From Neoceratodus forsteri (Eukaryota; Chordata; Ceratodontiformes; Ceratodontidae), in contig CM057456.1 of the NCBI GenBank assembly GCA_016271365.2, positions 1,394,089,501 to 1,394,153,500 of the forward strand: a stretch of 64,000 nt of DNA. Direction: 5' to 3'. Under the pieces are notes generated by a model. That model was not told the origin of the DNA. It worked only from the letters and a program-made list of their open reading frames with translations, and did no database searches. Positions 9,041-20,755 of this stretch are shown in pieces. How positions within the stretch are numbered: the first letter of the stretch is position 1; every line of letters starts with the position of its first letter. The position numbers and the translations under genes were made by a program.

Positions 9041-9913
9041 TCCTAGCAGTTATCCAGAAATAGGGGGAAAGGTGCACACCCCTACTTGGCAAACAAAGAG
9101 TGGAGAACCGAGGTCCCAAAATCAGCATGCCGGCAAGAGTCAAGGTCAATGCTGTAGTGGGAAAAGAAGAGTGTGCTGACTTCCAGGTAGCAGCTATGTC
9201 AAGTTCTTGGATAGGGACATCACTGGAAACAGCCACAGAGGCAGCCGCAGCGGTATGTCTGTTGGAACGAGTTCAAAGCCTTATAGGAGGCTCCCTATCA
9301 GCATACCTATAGTAGAGGACGATGCAGGATGTGATCCACCCGAAAATCATCTGCTTTGCTGCTGGTCTGCCAGACGCGGCTTCAGTTTGACAAACAGCTG
9401 GTGAGCCTCATGTGCGCTACATAAGAAGAAAGAGCCCTCTGCTGGTCAAAGGTATGTAGCCTGTGGTCAGCCTCCAGAGATGGGTTAGTAAAGTATACTG
9501 CTAAGTTAATCATCTGGTTAAGGTGAAACTCAGACACAACCTTTGGGAGGAACTTCAGGTTGAGGTGAAGGACAACTATGTCCCTGTGGAACAGTAGGTA
9601 GAAAGACTCCACTGCATCTGGAGCTACAGAATTCCTTATGGCTGATATGATGGCCACAAAGAACATCATCTTTCATGACAGCTGTGACATCTCATACCTG
9701 TGCATAGGCTCAAATGACTTGCCTATCAGCATAGCCAGCTAAGGCCCATGGTGAAGGTAGAAGTATCACTGGAGGAACAGGTGGTCCAGGCCCTTGAAAA
9801 AGCACCAGCCCACATTCCTCTGGGCCGTCAGCTTACCAACATACACTCAGTAAGCAGAGATGGCTGCCAGGTGCATCTAAAGGGTGTCACAATCTCAGCA
9901 GAGAGGGACAAAT
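9041..9913 (-). pseudogene. A3 tyrosine recombinase, C-terminal part
   Basis: The minus reading includes KFLPKVVSEFHLNQM and LHTFDQQRALSSY, the same blocks as the A2 recombinase. FFVAIISAIRNSV replaces the SARRMGEL box, so the first catalytic Arg is displaced or lost. Frames change several times. The gene is cut at 9913 by B1 and resumes at 31619. Confidence 0.75.
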
Positions 9914-10100
9914 AGTTAAGTAAGACCTTACCGTAACAGTAGATCTTTGAGCGAGGTTCCTGCAGAGGTCTTCACAAGTTGGACTGCGCCCCCTAGCGTC
10001 AGGACTGCACGGCAAAATTGTAGCTAGCAATCATCAGGGGGACTGCCCCCGGCGTCAGGAGATGGATGTCAATGTGACTATAAAGGGGGCGGTTCCCCTG
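9914..10100. repeat. B1 3' inverted terminal repeat
   Basis: Begins AGTTAAGTAAGACCTTACCG (decayed AGTACAGTTACGTAAGAACTTACCG) and ends with ACTATAAAGGGGGCGGT. It is the inverse of 31455-31618, including the TATA-box segment. Confidence 0.8.
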
Positions 10101-10239
10101 CCGGAGACCTCTAAAGAGGAAGCAGAAAAAAGGAGTGGAACCTCCTGGTGCCCTGAGCCCTGGATGAAACAAAGTCCTGAGAAGGGAATAAAGAGTAAAA
10201 ACACAGAAGCTGGGGGAAGGTGGGTGGGAAATCTAGACC

Positions 10240-10348
10240 TACTGCAGGAACCGCTCTCGAAGATCTACTATTACAGCAAGTTCTTACGTAACTGCTATAT
10301 CTTACTTCGAGAGGGTTCCTGCAGTAGGTCTTCACAAGTAGGACTGAA
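10240..10348. repeat. B1 internal complementary region
   Basis: ACTGCAGGAACCGCTCTCGA through ATTACAGCAAGTTCTTACG, then TAACTGCTATATCTTACTTC and TCACAAGTAGGACTG: the joined complements of the two ITR ends. Read in element sense the join is ..AAGAT/ATAGCAG.., which places the ends at GAT and AGT. Confidence 0.82.
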
Positions 10349-10426
10349 TACCAAGCAGTCAACTAAAAAGGAAGAGTCAAAGACGAGGTTCCGGGAGGAG
10401 GAAAATGTCTGCCAACTACGGATAAC

Positions 10427-10744
10427 TTATGACAGAAGACCCTGCAGAACTGCTAGACCAAAGCCAGCTCTGCACCTAGAAGCAACGTCCAGACTGTGAT
10501 GCTTCATGAAAGTGTCCGCTGCACATATGTCTGCAGTGGACACATTCCTAAAGAAGGCAGTGGAAGTGGGCACTCCCCTAGTTGACTGTCTCCAGAAGGG
10601 GCTTTTCGTACTTCTGGTAATTGTAGTGAATACAATTAGCCAGCCATCTAGACAGAGCCTGTTTGGAAATAGCCTTGCCCTGGCAGTTAGGAGCAAAGGC
10701 TAAAAAAAGTTGGTTCGACTTGCGAATCTCCTTAGTCCTCGAGT
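10427..10744 (-). pseudogene. B1 tyrosine recombinase, C-terminal part
   Basis: The minus reading has SRTKEIRKSNQLFLAFAPN, GKAISKQALSRWLANCI, and further on FFRNVSTADICAADTFMKH followed by HSLDVASRCRAG. The H-x-x-R box is GVPTSTAFF-like in another frame and is not intact. The YR is separated from its N-terminal part (12251 onward) by a CR1 fragment. Confidence 0.78.
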
Positions 10745-12250
10745 CTGCCATGACATAGGATTTCCTTCTCGGAAATCCTGCCGGTGCCAAGGACTAGTGG
10801 GGAACACAAGAGGAAGATTAGGGAGATAAACCAGTGGCTCAGGGAGTGGTGTGGGGCCAGAGGGTTGGGTTGATGGGGGATTGGGGGGGAGACCTGGGAG
10901 GACAGGGGGCTATATGCTAGAGATAGGCTCCATCTCAGTTTGGAAGGGAGGGAAATCCTTAAGTTGAAAATAGAGGGGTTCGTTGGTGAATGGTGGGGTT
11001 TAAACTTATGAAGGGGGAAGGATGGGAGAAAAGGCTGTCGAGGGGGGTCTGATAAAGGAAGGAATTTGTCTCCATCCCCCCCAGGCAGCTGGAGGAATGC
11101 GGGAAAAGGCTGACTGGTAAGGTGCTGACCGGGGGAAGACGGAATCCTCATGGGAACGCGAGCAGGGGAAAATGAAGTATACGGAAAGGGTGGAAGGTAG
11201 TCCTGCTAAATTCCAGGAGCTTGGGCAATAAAATGCCTGAGCTCCAGGCGATGCTAACTGAGGGAGAGGTGGATGTGGCAGCGGTCACTGAGACCTGGGC
11301 CACCGCAGGACACGACTGGGACCTGAACCTGGAGGGTTACACCATGTTCAGGAAGGACAGGGGAGGGAAGGGGGGCAATAAGTCAAAAGCTGCATTGGCA
11401 TAGGAGGAGTCGGAGGGAACTGTGGAGGCGATTTGGGTCACCTTGATAAGGGGGGGGGGGGGAGTAAAAATAGGAGCGGTGTACAGACCGCCCACGCTGG
11501 CGGAACTGCTGGAGAAGAGTCTGGTGGCAGATGCGGGGAGACACTGCAGCTTGGGCAGGGGAAGGGTGGTGGTGTTGGGGGACTTAACCATGCCAGGAAC
11601 GGACTGCGAGACTATGACATCCTCGGTGGCCAGGGAACAGAGGTTGTTGGTGGCCAGGGAACAGAGGTTGTTGGATGTCTTTCAGGACACGTTCCTAACT
11701 CAGCAGGTGGGGGAACTGACCAGGGAGGCGCGGATACTGGATGTGGTCCCAGCAGACAGTGACCGATTGGGGCCTGAGGTAGGGACCCCTGTGGGAGCAA
11801 CCATTCCACGGTCTGGTTCTGCCTGGCCTAGGGAGGGGTAGGCTGCACAAAGACGGAGATAACTGGACTTCAGGGAGCAGATTTCATGAAATGGAAGGAT
11901 CCTTAAGAAGCATTTGGATGAGATTGGGCCAGACATGGATGCTGACAGTAGGTGGGAAATCATCGGGGTGCAGGATGCTACCAGCACCTGTACAAGAGTA
12001 AGACGAAAATGCGATAGGGCTGATCGAGGCAGAGACGGTGGAGGGGTTCAATAGGGGGTGGGACAGGTACAGGGGAACGTTTCTGGAAGCAAAGTCCTGT
12101 ACAGTGAGAATATCTGGGACTGGGAAGGGAGAAACCAGAGAGGGCGATGGGGGCAGCAAGGTCAGCTCCCAGGGTGGGGGCTGACCAAACGAGCAGAAAC
12201 GAAAGACCATCAGGCCTATTCTGCTGGCATTTTAGTATGTTGGTATCTTA
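10745..12250 (+). mobile_element. CR1-like LINE fragment inside B1's recombinase gene
   Basis: Plus-strand translation shows the end of a CR1-type ORF1 esterase (INQWLREWCGAR, then RLHLS in place of DGLHLS). It is followed at 11221-11403 by an endonuclease start, KMPELQAMLTEGEVDVAAVT, ETWATAGHDWDLNLEGYTMF, and at 11422 on by VKIGAVYRPP and a VVLGDLT motif. RT is not found: the endonuclease runs into unrecognised sequence and the copy stops by 12250. YR of B1 resumes on both sides. Frames are broken by stops and a 10-G run at 11451. I see no convincing target-site duplication. Confidence 0.75.
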
Positions 12251-13193
12251 GTATATCGTCTCAGAATCCTGTGCACGTCAAGTGTGTGCAAGAGATACTC
12301 CCCCCTGTTGTAATGGTCAGAGTAAAATGCCAGGAGTTCAACATTCTGATTTAGTGCGAGTTCCGAAACTACCTTCAGAAGAAAAGAAGGACTGCTGCAC
12401 AGAGCCACCCGGTCTCTGTGGAAAATCAAGTAAGGCTCTCTACAAACTAGAGCCTCAAGCTCTGAAACCATTTGAGCTGAAGTGATATCAACCAGAAAGA
12501 GCGTTTTCCATGCCAAAAAACGTATATCACTACTTGCTGTCGGCTCAAAAGGGGGCAAAGTAAGGTTTTTTAAGATAAAATTAAGATCCTGGGGGGAACA
12601 GGATTCCGGACCGGAAGTTTGAGATAAAGGATCCCCTTCAAAAAGGTTCTGGAAACCTCTGGCTGAGCTAGGGTTTTGCCCTCCACCGGAAGGTGGTAGG
12701 CCGAAACCACAGAGAGATGGACCTTCAAGGAGGAGTAACCGAGGCCCAACTCTGATAGGTGCAAGAGGTACTCTAAAACCTGGGAAGCCAAGAAAAAGGG
12801 TCTAAGCCTTTAGCTGCAGCCCAGGTGGAAAATCTCTTCCACTTCATGGCATACATGGATCTAATGGAGGGTTTTCTGGCCTCCACCAAGACCTGAGTGA
12901 CTCTGGAAGAGACGTCATAGCGAGAAAACACTAAGTCCACAGGTGTCACGCATGAAGGTGGAGCGATTTGAGGCTGGGGTGTACCATGGTGCCCTGCTCC
13001 TGGGACAGAAGGTCATGAGAGACAGGAAGAGGTACTGGGGGTTCCAATGCCAACTGCTGCAGCAGAGGGAACCAAATATGCAGAGGCCACGGGGGGCAAT
13101 GAGGATCATGTGCACGTCTCTGCCTGAGGCTTCAGCAGAACCTCCTGAAGGATAGGAAAGGGAGGGAAAGCATACAGAAATCTCCCTGTCCAA
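12251..13193 (-). pseudogene. B1 tyrosine recombinase, N-terminal part
   Basis: Minus frames 12232-12558 and 12570-12791 give KTLFLVDITSAQMVSELEAL (conserved Arg replaced by Met), LIFHRDRVALCSSPSFLLK and HTLDVHRILRRY. Upstream come LGLGYSSLKVHLSVVSAYHL and the linker overlapping RNase H. The catalytic Arg loss and the frame breaks make it inactive. Confidence 0.8.
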
Positions 13194-14784
13194 GATAAAG
13201 CACTATGCCCAGGAACGAGTGAGCAAAAGCTGGGTAGGTTTGCGTTGAATGGTGAGGCGAAGAGGCCTATGTCTGGCCAACCCCACTGAAGAAACAGATG
13301 ATCTACTACTGCCTGCTTTAGTTCCCACTCGTGAGCCCTGGCGACTGATCGGCTGAGACTATCTGCCAGAATGTTGTGAACGCCTGGCACGTGGACTGCT
13401 GTCAAGGACAGGCCATGCTGAACAGCCCAGTACCACACCCACATCGCCTCCCTACAAAGGGGGAAGATTGGGTGCCTCCCTGTTTGCTGATGTACCAGAC
13501 AGCAGCCATGTTGTCTGTCTGGATGAGTAGTGTTCCCAGAACCAAGAGGGACTGAAAAGCCTGGAGGGCATAGAGCACTGCTCTTGTCTCCAGAATACTT
13601 ACATGAAGGTTCTCCTCCATGGGCGACCAAGTGCCCTGTGTCCGATGGTCTCCCAAGTGCGCTCCCCATCCCAGGTTCAAGTCACTGGATGTGAGAATCA
13701 TGGAGGGAGACAGAGTGGAAAGGAACACCCACTGAAAGGCTGGAGGTGTCCTGCCACCAAAGGAGATCCCTCTGAAGGCTGCTGGAGACTAGAACCTTCT
13801 GGTCCACGTCGTCCAAGCGCTGATGCCACTGGACTCGTTAACGACCACTGGGTCACCCTCATGTGCAGTCTGGCCAGAGGGACTGTGGATATGGCAGCCA
13901 TCAGACTCAACAGTCATAGGACCGCACGCGCTGTGGTCCAACAAGATGAAACCACCAGCGCAGCCTGTGAGATTAGAGTCTCTGCTCTGTCGGTTGGAAG
14001 AAAGGCCTTGCTCTGGACCATGTCCAGCACCGCTCCAATGAACTGGAGGCGTTGGGAGGGTAACAGATGGGACTTGGGGTAGCTGACAGAGATGCCCATA
14101 CTGGAGAAAAGGTCCAGAGCGAAGGAAAGGGATTCCTTCAGACTGTCCGGGGAGGGGGCTGAGACTAGCCAATTGTTAAGGTACGGAAACACATAGATGC
14201 CCCTGTGGCATAAGAATGCCACTACCACCGCTAGGCACTTGAAAACCCAAGGTGCCAAAGAGAGGCTGAATCGGAGGGCTCTGAACTGAAAATGCTCCTC
14301 CTGAAAGAATAATCTCAGAAAGTGGCGGTGGGCCCAAAGAATGGGGATATGTAGGTAGGCATCCTGCATATCCGGGGAACACAGCCAAGTGATTGGTTGG
14401 AGCAGGGGTAACAGTCCCTGGAGGGTCAACATGCGAAACCTCTTGTATTCCACAAAGAGGTTGAGCATGCTGAGATCTAGGATAGGCCTGAGATCTCCCA
14501 TCTTTTGGGTAACCAGGAAGAAGTGGGAGTAAAATCCCCTTTCTGTCTGTTCTGGTGGAACTCGCTCTATGGCTGATTTTTGCAGTAGAGCTTGAATTTC
14601 CTGTAGGACCAGAGATTGTTGGCTTGACGGGTAATGAGACCTGCCCGGAGGATTGATGGGTGGTCTCTCCGGGAACTCTATCAAATGACCTCTTGCTGTG
14701 AGCTGAAGAATCCATGCATCTGCAGTTACAGCTCTCCACCCCGCCAGGTGGAGTCCGAATCTCCCCCCCCACCAGTTCCTCCAC
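13106..14784 (-). pseudogene. B1 reverse transcriptase-RNase H
   Basis: RT (13914-14684) carries FYSHFFLVTQKMGDLRPILD and the palm motif FPYLNNWLVSAP, in which both catalytic Asp are Asn. RNase H (13106-13728) has SSDLNLGWGAHLGDH, LIQTDNMAAVWYISKQGG and HVPGVHNILADSLSRS. The frames shift between RT and RNase H. The YLNN site means no polymerase activity. Confidence 0.85.
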
Positions 14785-14955
14785 GGGGATGGGAGGTAGA
14801 GGGAGGAGGGTCAGGTCTGCGAGTCAGGACGCAGAGAGGAGGGATGCTTCCCCAGTGGCTGTTTTGGGGAACTTCACCTGGGGGGGGGGGGTTTGAGCAC
14901 CAGAGCCTGAGGGGCAACGCTTGGTCTGGAGTCTGCCCTAGTTCTGTTTGTTCCA

Positions 14956-16087
14956 TTTCCGGTGGCGGAAAGGCTACCGGGGTTTCTGACCCGAGCGGTA
15001 CAAGGAAGGGACATCTTTCAGAGATTTGCCACTCTCTTGCAACTCCGTAATTATGTCCTTGGTGTCACTGCCAAATAGAACTGGACCCCTGAAGGGAGCA
15101 CCCAGAAGTGTAGTCTGAACATCCTGTGCCAACCCTGCCAGACGAAGCCAAGCAAGGCGCCTGAGACAGATGCCCGTAGCCACACCACGTGCAACAGAGT
15201 CGACGGTAGCATGAAGGGCATGGCGGCAGGACAATTTGTTCATCCTTACTTTGTCCAGGAGTTTGTTCCTGAGCTGTTGGTCAGGTACCTCCTCTGAATG
15301 TCCTTTTCCACGTCAGACAGAGCCGATTTCTGGAAAGCCACCATGTGGGCCACATAATTCAAGGAACGAATGGCGCAGGTAGAGGAAGAATAAATCTTGT
15401 GGCTATACTGGTCCATTCTGTGTTGACTCCTTGTCTAGAGGGGAGGCACTGAGATGCTTAGGTTGTGCTGACCTGTCGTGAGCTGCAGTTATCACAATAG
15501 AATCAGCTTTGGGTTGGGCAGTAAGGGGGGAGACCCCTTCCGGGGTGGGGTAGGTCCTATCGGCATTTTTTGACATGGCAGGAATGGACGACAGCTGCTG
15601 CCAGATTGTGGAACTAAGATCTTCATGCGGCCCCGTCCAAGTCCAAATGTTCTGCCAGTCTTCTGCATTTCTGGTCCATTTCTTGGGAAGCCCACACACA
15701 GAACTTTTGAATGGACCGCAGGAGCTCAGCAAAGGGCAGAGCCTCCAGAGATTTAGGGGACCCTTTCGGCTGGGGCTCAACGGGTGAGTGAGGCAATGAA
15801 TGGTCTCCAACATCTGAGTCCTCATCTGATTCCGATGATTCCAGCCTACTAGGCAAGGAAGCATCTGGAACAGACTCTGGAAGCCTATGTTCCGTAATGC
15901 TGGAGGGCAGAGCACCCAAGCCTCTGTCCGAAACTCTGCTGGAAGGTGCAGAGCTACAGGGTGTCACCCTGTGAGGTGGGGTGGCCCTGACCACCAGCTG
16001 AGGTTGACCCAACTCCTGTAACAGCTGTGACTTAGCGTCCTTCCACCAGGTCAGGATGGGTTCTTGTTCCGGCTGTGGGGGTGTAGG
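14956..16087 (-). pseudogene. B1 gag, C-terminal half
   Basis: Minus frames carry PILTWWKDAKSQLLQELGQP, an acidic Ser-rich stretch (SSESDEDSDVGDHSLPHSP), then RPLAEHLDL-type and SAQPKHLSASPLDKESTQ-type blocks. Near 15150-15200 comes the gag signature CLRRLAWLRLAGL followed by LLGAPFRGPVLFG. It begins at 16087, where B2 enters, in a Pro-rich segment. The N-terminal half continues at 24397. Confidence 0.75.
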
Positions 16088-16900
16088 AGGCGGCGCTGGT
16101 GGCTTCATCTCGTTGGACCACATTGTGTTCGGTGCTGCGACTGTTGGGTCTGATGGTGGCTGCCATACCCACAGTCTCTCTGGTCAGACTGCACATGGGG
16201 GTGACCCAATGGTTGCTACGAGTCCAATGGGATCAGCAATTGGACGACATGAACCAGAAGGTTCTAGTCTCCAACAGCCTTCAGAGGGATCTCCTTTGGT
16301 GGCAGGACATCTCCAACCTTTCGGTGGGTGTTCCTTTCCACTGTCCATCTCCCGCCATGATTCTCACATCCGATGCCTTGAACCTGGGATGGGGAGCGCA
16401 CTTGGGAGACCATCGGATACAACATTCTGGTGGACAGTCTCAGCTGATCAGTCACCCGGGCTCATGAGTGGGAACTAAAGCAGGTGGTAGTAGAAGATCT
16501 GTTTCTTCAGTGGGGTCGGCCAGACATAGACCTCTTCGCCTCCCCATTAACGCAACACTACCCAGCTTTTGCTCGCTTGTTCCCAGGCGTGGTGCTTTTT
16601 GGTGAGACGCACTGTCTCTATCTTGGACAGGGAGATTTCTATACGCTTTCCCTCCCTTTCCTATCTTTCAGAAGGTTCTCCCAAAGCTTCAGGCAGAGGG
16701 GCGCACATGATCCTCATTACCCCCCCTGTGGCCTCAGCAGATCTGATTCCCCCTGCTACAGCAGTTTGCACTGGAACCCCCAGTACCTCTTCCTGTCTCT
16801 CACAACCTTCTGTCCCAGGAGCAGGGCACCCTGGTACACCTGAGCCTCAAATTGCTCCACCTTCATGCGTGGCACCTGTGGACTTAGTGGTTTCTTCTAG
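16088..16900 (+). pseudogene. B2 RNase H segment
   Basis: The plus frame 16099-16467 gives LVRLHMGVTQWLLRVQWDQ, RDLLWWQDISNLSVGVPF and SDALNLGWGAHLGDH. A deletion near 16420 removes most of the TDN box region: the reading jumps to SADQS/ITRAHEW-like sequence and then to DLFLQWGRPDIDLFASPL. It parallels B1's RNase H in the opposite orientation. Confidence 0.78.
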
Positions 16901-17249
16901 AGTCACTCAGGTCTTAGTGGAGGACAGAAAACCCTCCACTAGATCCACGTATGCCATGAAGTCACTAGGATCCATGTATGCCATGAAGTGGAAGAGATTT
17001 TCCATCTGGGCTACAGCTAAAGGCCTAGACCTTTTTTCTTGCTCAGCTTCCCAGGTTTCAGAGTACATCTTGCACCTGTCAGAGTTGGGTCTCTGTTACT
17101 CCTCCTTGAAGGTCCCTCCCTCTGTGGTTTCGGCCTACCACCTTCCGATGGAGGGCAAAACCCTAGCTCAGCTAGAGGTTTCCAGAACCTTTTTGAAGGG
17201 GATCCTTTATCTCAAATCTCTGATCCAGAATCCTGTTCCACCTTAGGAT
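16700..17249 (+). pseudogene. B2 tyrosine recombinase, N-terminal part
   Basis: The plus frame 16569-17246 contains VSSRVTQVLVEDRKPSTRST, AMKWKRFSIWATAKGLDL, LHLSELGLCYSSLK and SRTFLKGILYLKS. A short duplication of the MKSLGSMYAMKW block is present near 16955-16990. The gene stops at the B3 insertion point GAT (17247-17249) and resumes at 23221. Confidence 0.82.
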
Positions 17250-17430
17250 AGTACAGTTACGTAAAAACTTACCCTAACAGTAGATCTTCGAGAGGAGCTC
17301 TTGCAGCAGGCTTTAACAGTAAGGACTATGCCGCATGCACTAGGACCCTCGGCAAAACTTTTCAGCCAGCAGTACACAGCAGGGACCGCCCCCGATGTCG
17401 GCTCCGCCCCATCAGCCCTGGTACAAAAGG
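17250..17430. repeat. B3 3' inverted terminal repeat
   Basis: AGTACAGTTACGTAAAAACT, CCTAACAGTAGATCTTCGAG, then CTTTAACAGTAAGGAC and a GTACAAAAGGGGGCGG segment. It is inverted relative to 23050-23220. Confidence 0.88.
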
Positions 17431-17554
17431 GGGCGGACCCAGCTCCACCTCAGTTCTCCCGCCAAGGCCCGTGAAGACGCCTTGACAAGAGAAGGAGACG
17501 AAGCAATAGACGAAGATCTGCATACCTCGAGGGGGAAGGCGGGTGGAAGTATAT

Positions 17555-17670
17555 GCCTGCTGAAGAGCTCCTCCTCGAAGATCTACTGTTACGGTAAGTT
17601 CTTACGTAATCGTACCTATCTTACCGAGTGGGAGCTCTTGCAGCAGACTATCATACAGTAAGGACTGAAT
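17555..17670. repeat. B3 internal complementary region
   Basis: CTGCTGAAGAGCTCCTCCTC, CTACTGTTACGGTAAGTTC, then TACCTATCTTACCGAGTGGG and ACAGTAAGGACTG. Its two halves complement the outer 3' and 5' ends. The central join predicts ends ..AAGAT and A-GTAC.., as observed at the insertion site. Confidence 0.87.
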
Positions 17671-17717
17671 ACCAAGCAGTCCTACCAAAGAGAGGTAGCC
17701 TACTCCGGAGGTGGACA

Positions 17718-18948
17718 TTACTGACTCCAGAGGCCTAGGGACAAAAGTCCCTGCAAAACGGCCAGAACAAAACCGGCGCGGCGTCTGGAGATGATGTCCA
17801 AGCTGTAATGCTTGATCAAGGTATGCACAGAGTTCCAGGTAGCAGCCACACAGATGTCCCTTATGGAGACATTTCTCAGGGCGGCAAAAGATGCAGACAC
17901 TCTTCTAGTGGTGTGAACCCTAATCGGACCTGGTAGGGGCTTATTATGCTTTTCATAGCAAAATGATACGCAGTGGACGATCCACTTCGAAATCGTCTGC
18001 TTGGTCACCAGTTTGCCCAAGCATTGTGGTGCAAAGGCTACAAAGAGTTGTTCCGACTGACGGTGCACAGCCACCCTTTTGAGGTAATACCTCAAAGTCC
18101 TGTGGACATCCAATGTGCGAAAGAGAGCTTCACCTCTATTCGAAGGGGAAGGGAAATAAACTGGAAGGTCAACCGACTGGTTGAGGGTCAACTCCAAGAC
18201 CACTTTTGGAAGAAACTTAGGATTTGTCCTAAGGGAAATCCTTTCCCTGTGAAAAACCAAATACGGCTCTTTACACATCAGAGCCTGAAGCTCAGAAACC
18301 CTTTGAGCTGAGGTAATAGCAACCAAAAAAAACCACCTTCCAGGAAAGAAAACGCAGCTCACAATCCGCTGCCGGTTCACAAGGAGGGAGGGTATGCGTC
18401 TCCAACACAAAAAGGAGGTCCCAGGGTGGGATAGGGTCCCTAATGGGAGGTCTCATATGCAAAATTCCCCTTAAAAAGGTGCGGGCTACATCTAACTGTG
18501 CTAAAGCCTTGTCCCCAATCAGAGCATGATAAGCGGAGACAGCCCACATGTGCACCTTAATAGAGGAGTAACTCAGGCCATGTTGGTACAAGGAGAGGAG
18601 GTACTGTAACACTGAGTTCACTGGACAGGTGACAAGGTCCAAATGCTGTGACGAGGCCCATAGACAAAGCCGCTTCCATTTCATAGCATAGGCGGAGCGG
18701 GTGGAGGGCTTCCTCGCCGACACTAGGACTGCCGCTACCTCTGGGGAGACCCCATATCTGTGTTGGGCTATGTCTGAAGGAGCCAAGCATGCAGATGTAA
18801 GGAACAGAAGTCCGGATGGACCAGCGATCCCTGTTCCTGGGATAGCAACTGTGAGCATATGGGCAGTGGAATTGGCGGTTCCGTGGACAACCGCTGCAGG
18901 AGTGGAAACCAAATCTGCCGAGGCCACCGGGGGTGCTATAAGAATCAT
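17718..18948 (-). pseudogene. B3 tyrosine recombinase, single frameshift
   Basis: Two frames (18292-18948 and 17718-18410) meet at an 8-A run near 18325, a likely slippage mutation. N-terminal blocks: VLVSARKPSTRSAYAMKWKR and LSYSSIKVHMWAVSAYHAL. Catalytic domain: ITSAQRVSELQAL (first Arg kept), HTTRRVSASFAALRNVSIRD (H-x-x-R kept), NSVHTLIKHYSLDI (nucleophile Tyr kept). Apart from the slip the gene is nearly intact. It directly follows RNase H, with the usual overlap. Confidence 0.88.
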
Positions 18949-20693
18949 TCAAGCCCCTTCGGCCTGCAACTTCAGCAAGACTCTCTGAATGAGAGGGAAG
19001 GGCGGAAAGGCGTAGAGAAAACTCCCTGCCCAGCAAAGGGATAATGCGTCTGGCCAGAAAACTCCAGGCGCGTGCTCTCGCAAGCAAAACACTGGCAGTT
19101 TGGCGTTGCGTGGTGATGCAAAAAGATCCAGCTCTGGATGACCCCACTTGTCGAAGAGCTGATCTGCTACGGTTTGTAACATCTTCCACTCATGTGCTCT
19201 GGATCGAGACCTGCTTAGGCTGTCGGCCAGATTGTTTAGGATGCCTGGAACGTGCATCGCTGATAGCAGAATGCGTTGTTCCAGTGCCCAGTACCAGACT
19301 CTCATCGCCTCTCTGCAAAGGGGGTACGAGTGAGTGCCCCCTTGCTTGCTGATGTAGAAAATGACTGCCATATCGTCTGTGTGAATGAGAAGAGAGCCTG
19401 ATACTAGGTCCTCCTGAAATGCTTGTAGGGCATAGAGGACTGCTCGCATTTCTAGTACACTGATATGGAGAGATCGCTCCTCGGGTGTCCAAACCCCTTG
19501 CGTTTAACGAGTACCTAGGTGCGCTCCCCAGCCCAGATCTGACGCATCTGTCATAAGGGTCTGACCCGGTGGCTCCGGACGGAACCGGACCCCTCTTTCC
19601 AAATTGCGGGGGTCCATCCACCAAAGTAGAGTTCTCCTGACTGGCTCGGTGACCCTGACTAGAAAGTCTAGATCGTCGGAGCCTTGGTCCCTCTGCACCC
19701 TGAGCATCCATTGTGGGACCCACATGTGGAGGCGGGCCAGTGGAGTGACCGGAATGGCCGCCGCCATGTGCCCCTGCAACCTGAGGAAGTTCCTTGTTGG
19801 AACCTGAGGAGTTACTGAGATCCCTTCTGCAATCTCCCATAGGCGAGCGCCCCTGTCCGGGGGTAGAAAAGCCATGCCCTGGAAAGAATCCAGGACCGCT
19901 CCAATAAAGGCGAGTTTTTGACTGGGCTCGGGGGGACAATTTCTGAAGGTTCAGGGTGATCCCCAACTCTCGGAATAGAATATAAATGTCTTAGAGAGTT
20001 TGAAGCAGGCCTGACCTGGACGGGACCACAAGCAGCCAATCGTCGAGGTAAGGGAAGACGTAATGCCCCTGCCGCCTTAGAGACACAGCCACCACTGCCA
20101 AGCACTTTGTAAAGACTTGAGGAGCAGAGGAGAGGCCGAACGGAAGAACTCTGAATTGGTAATGCTCCCCTTGGAAGTGGAACCTCAGAAACTTCTGGTG
20201 GGGAAGGAAGACCCCGATGTGCATATATGTATCTTGCATGTCTAGAGAGCAGAGTCAGTCTCCTTGATGCAGTAGGGGAAGTAGACCTGGAAGGGTCACC
20301 ATCCTGAACTGTTTGTTCTCTATAAAGAGACTGAGGGAGCTGAGGTCCAGGATGGAACGAAGGTCCCCTGTCTTTTTCGGGACCAGGAAGAAGTGGGAAT
20401 AAAACCCTTTTCCCCGCTGATGCAAGGGGACTACCTCTATTGCCTTTTTCTGCAAGAGGGTCCAAATTTCTCCTTCTAGAAGTGGGATGTGAGAAGGAGG
20501 ATATCGGGAGTACTTTGGTGGAGTAGTTGGAGGGAACTCTATGAACTCTAGCATGTGTCCTCTCCTGACAATATCCAGGACCCACTGGTCTGCAGTTATC
20601 AATCTCCACCCTTCGAGATGAAGGGAGAAGTGGCCCCCGACCATCTCCCCTGAGTCTTCCCCTGGAAGGGGGGGGGGGGCGGAAGGGAGTCAT
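18949..20693 (-). pseudogene. B3 reverse transcriptase-RNase H
   Basis: RT: FYSHFFLVPKKTGDLRSILD (about 20390), FHFQGEHYQFRVLPFGLSSA, and the active site VFPYLDDWLLVVPS (about 20040), intact. RNase H: LMTDASDLGWGAHLGT (about 19530), LIHTDDMAVIFYISKQGGTH (about 19370), MHVPGILNNLADSLSRSRS. Three or more frame changes separate these parts (near 20235, 19990-19870, 19500). A C-terminal segment (DKWGHPELDLFASPRNAKL) matches the other copies. Confidence 0.88.
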
Positions 20694-20755
20694 TGGGCTG
20701 AGCCGGGCGTGGGCAGAGAGGCCTGGGAGGACTTGGGCCCATGGTTAGGAGCGCC

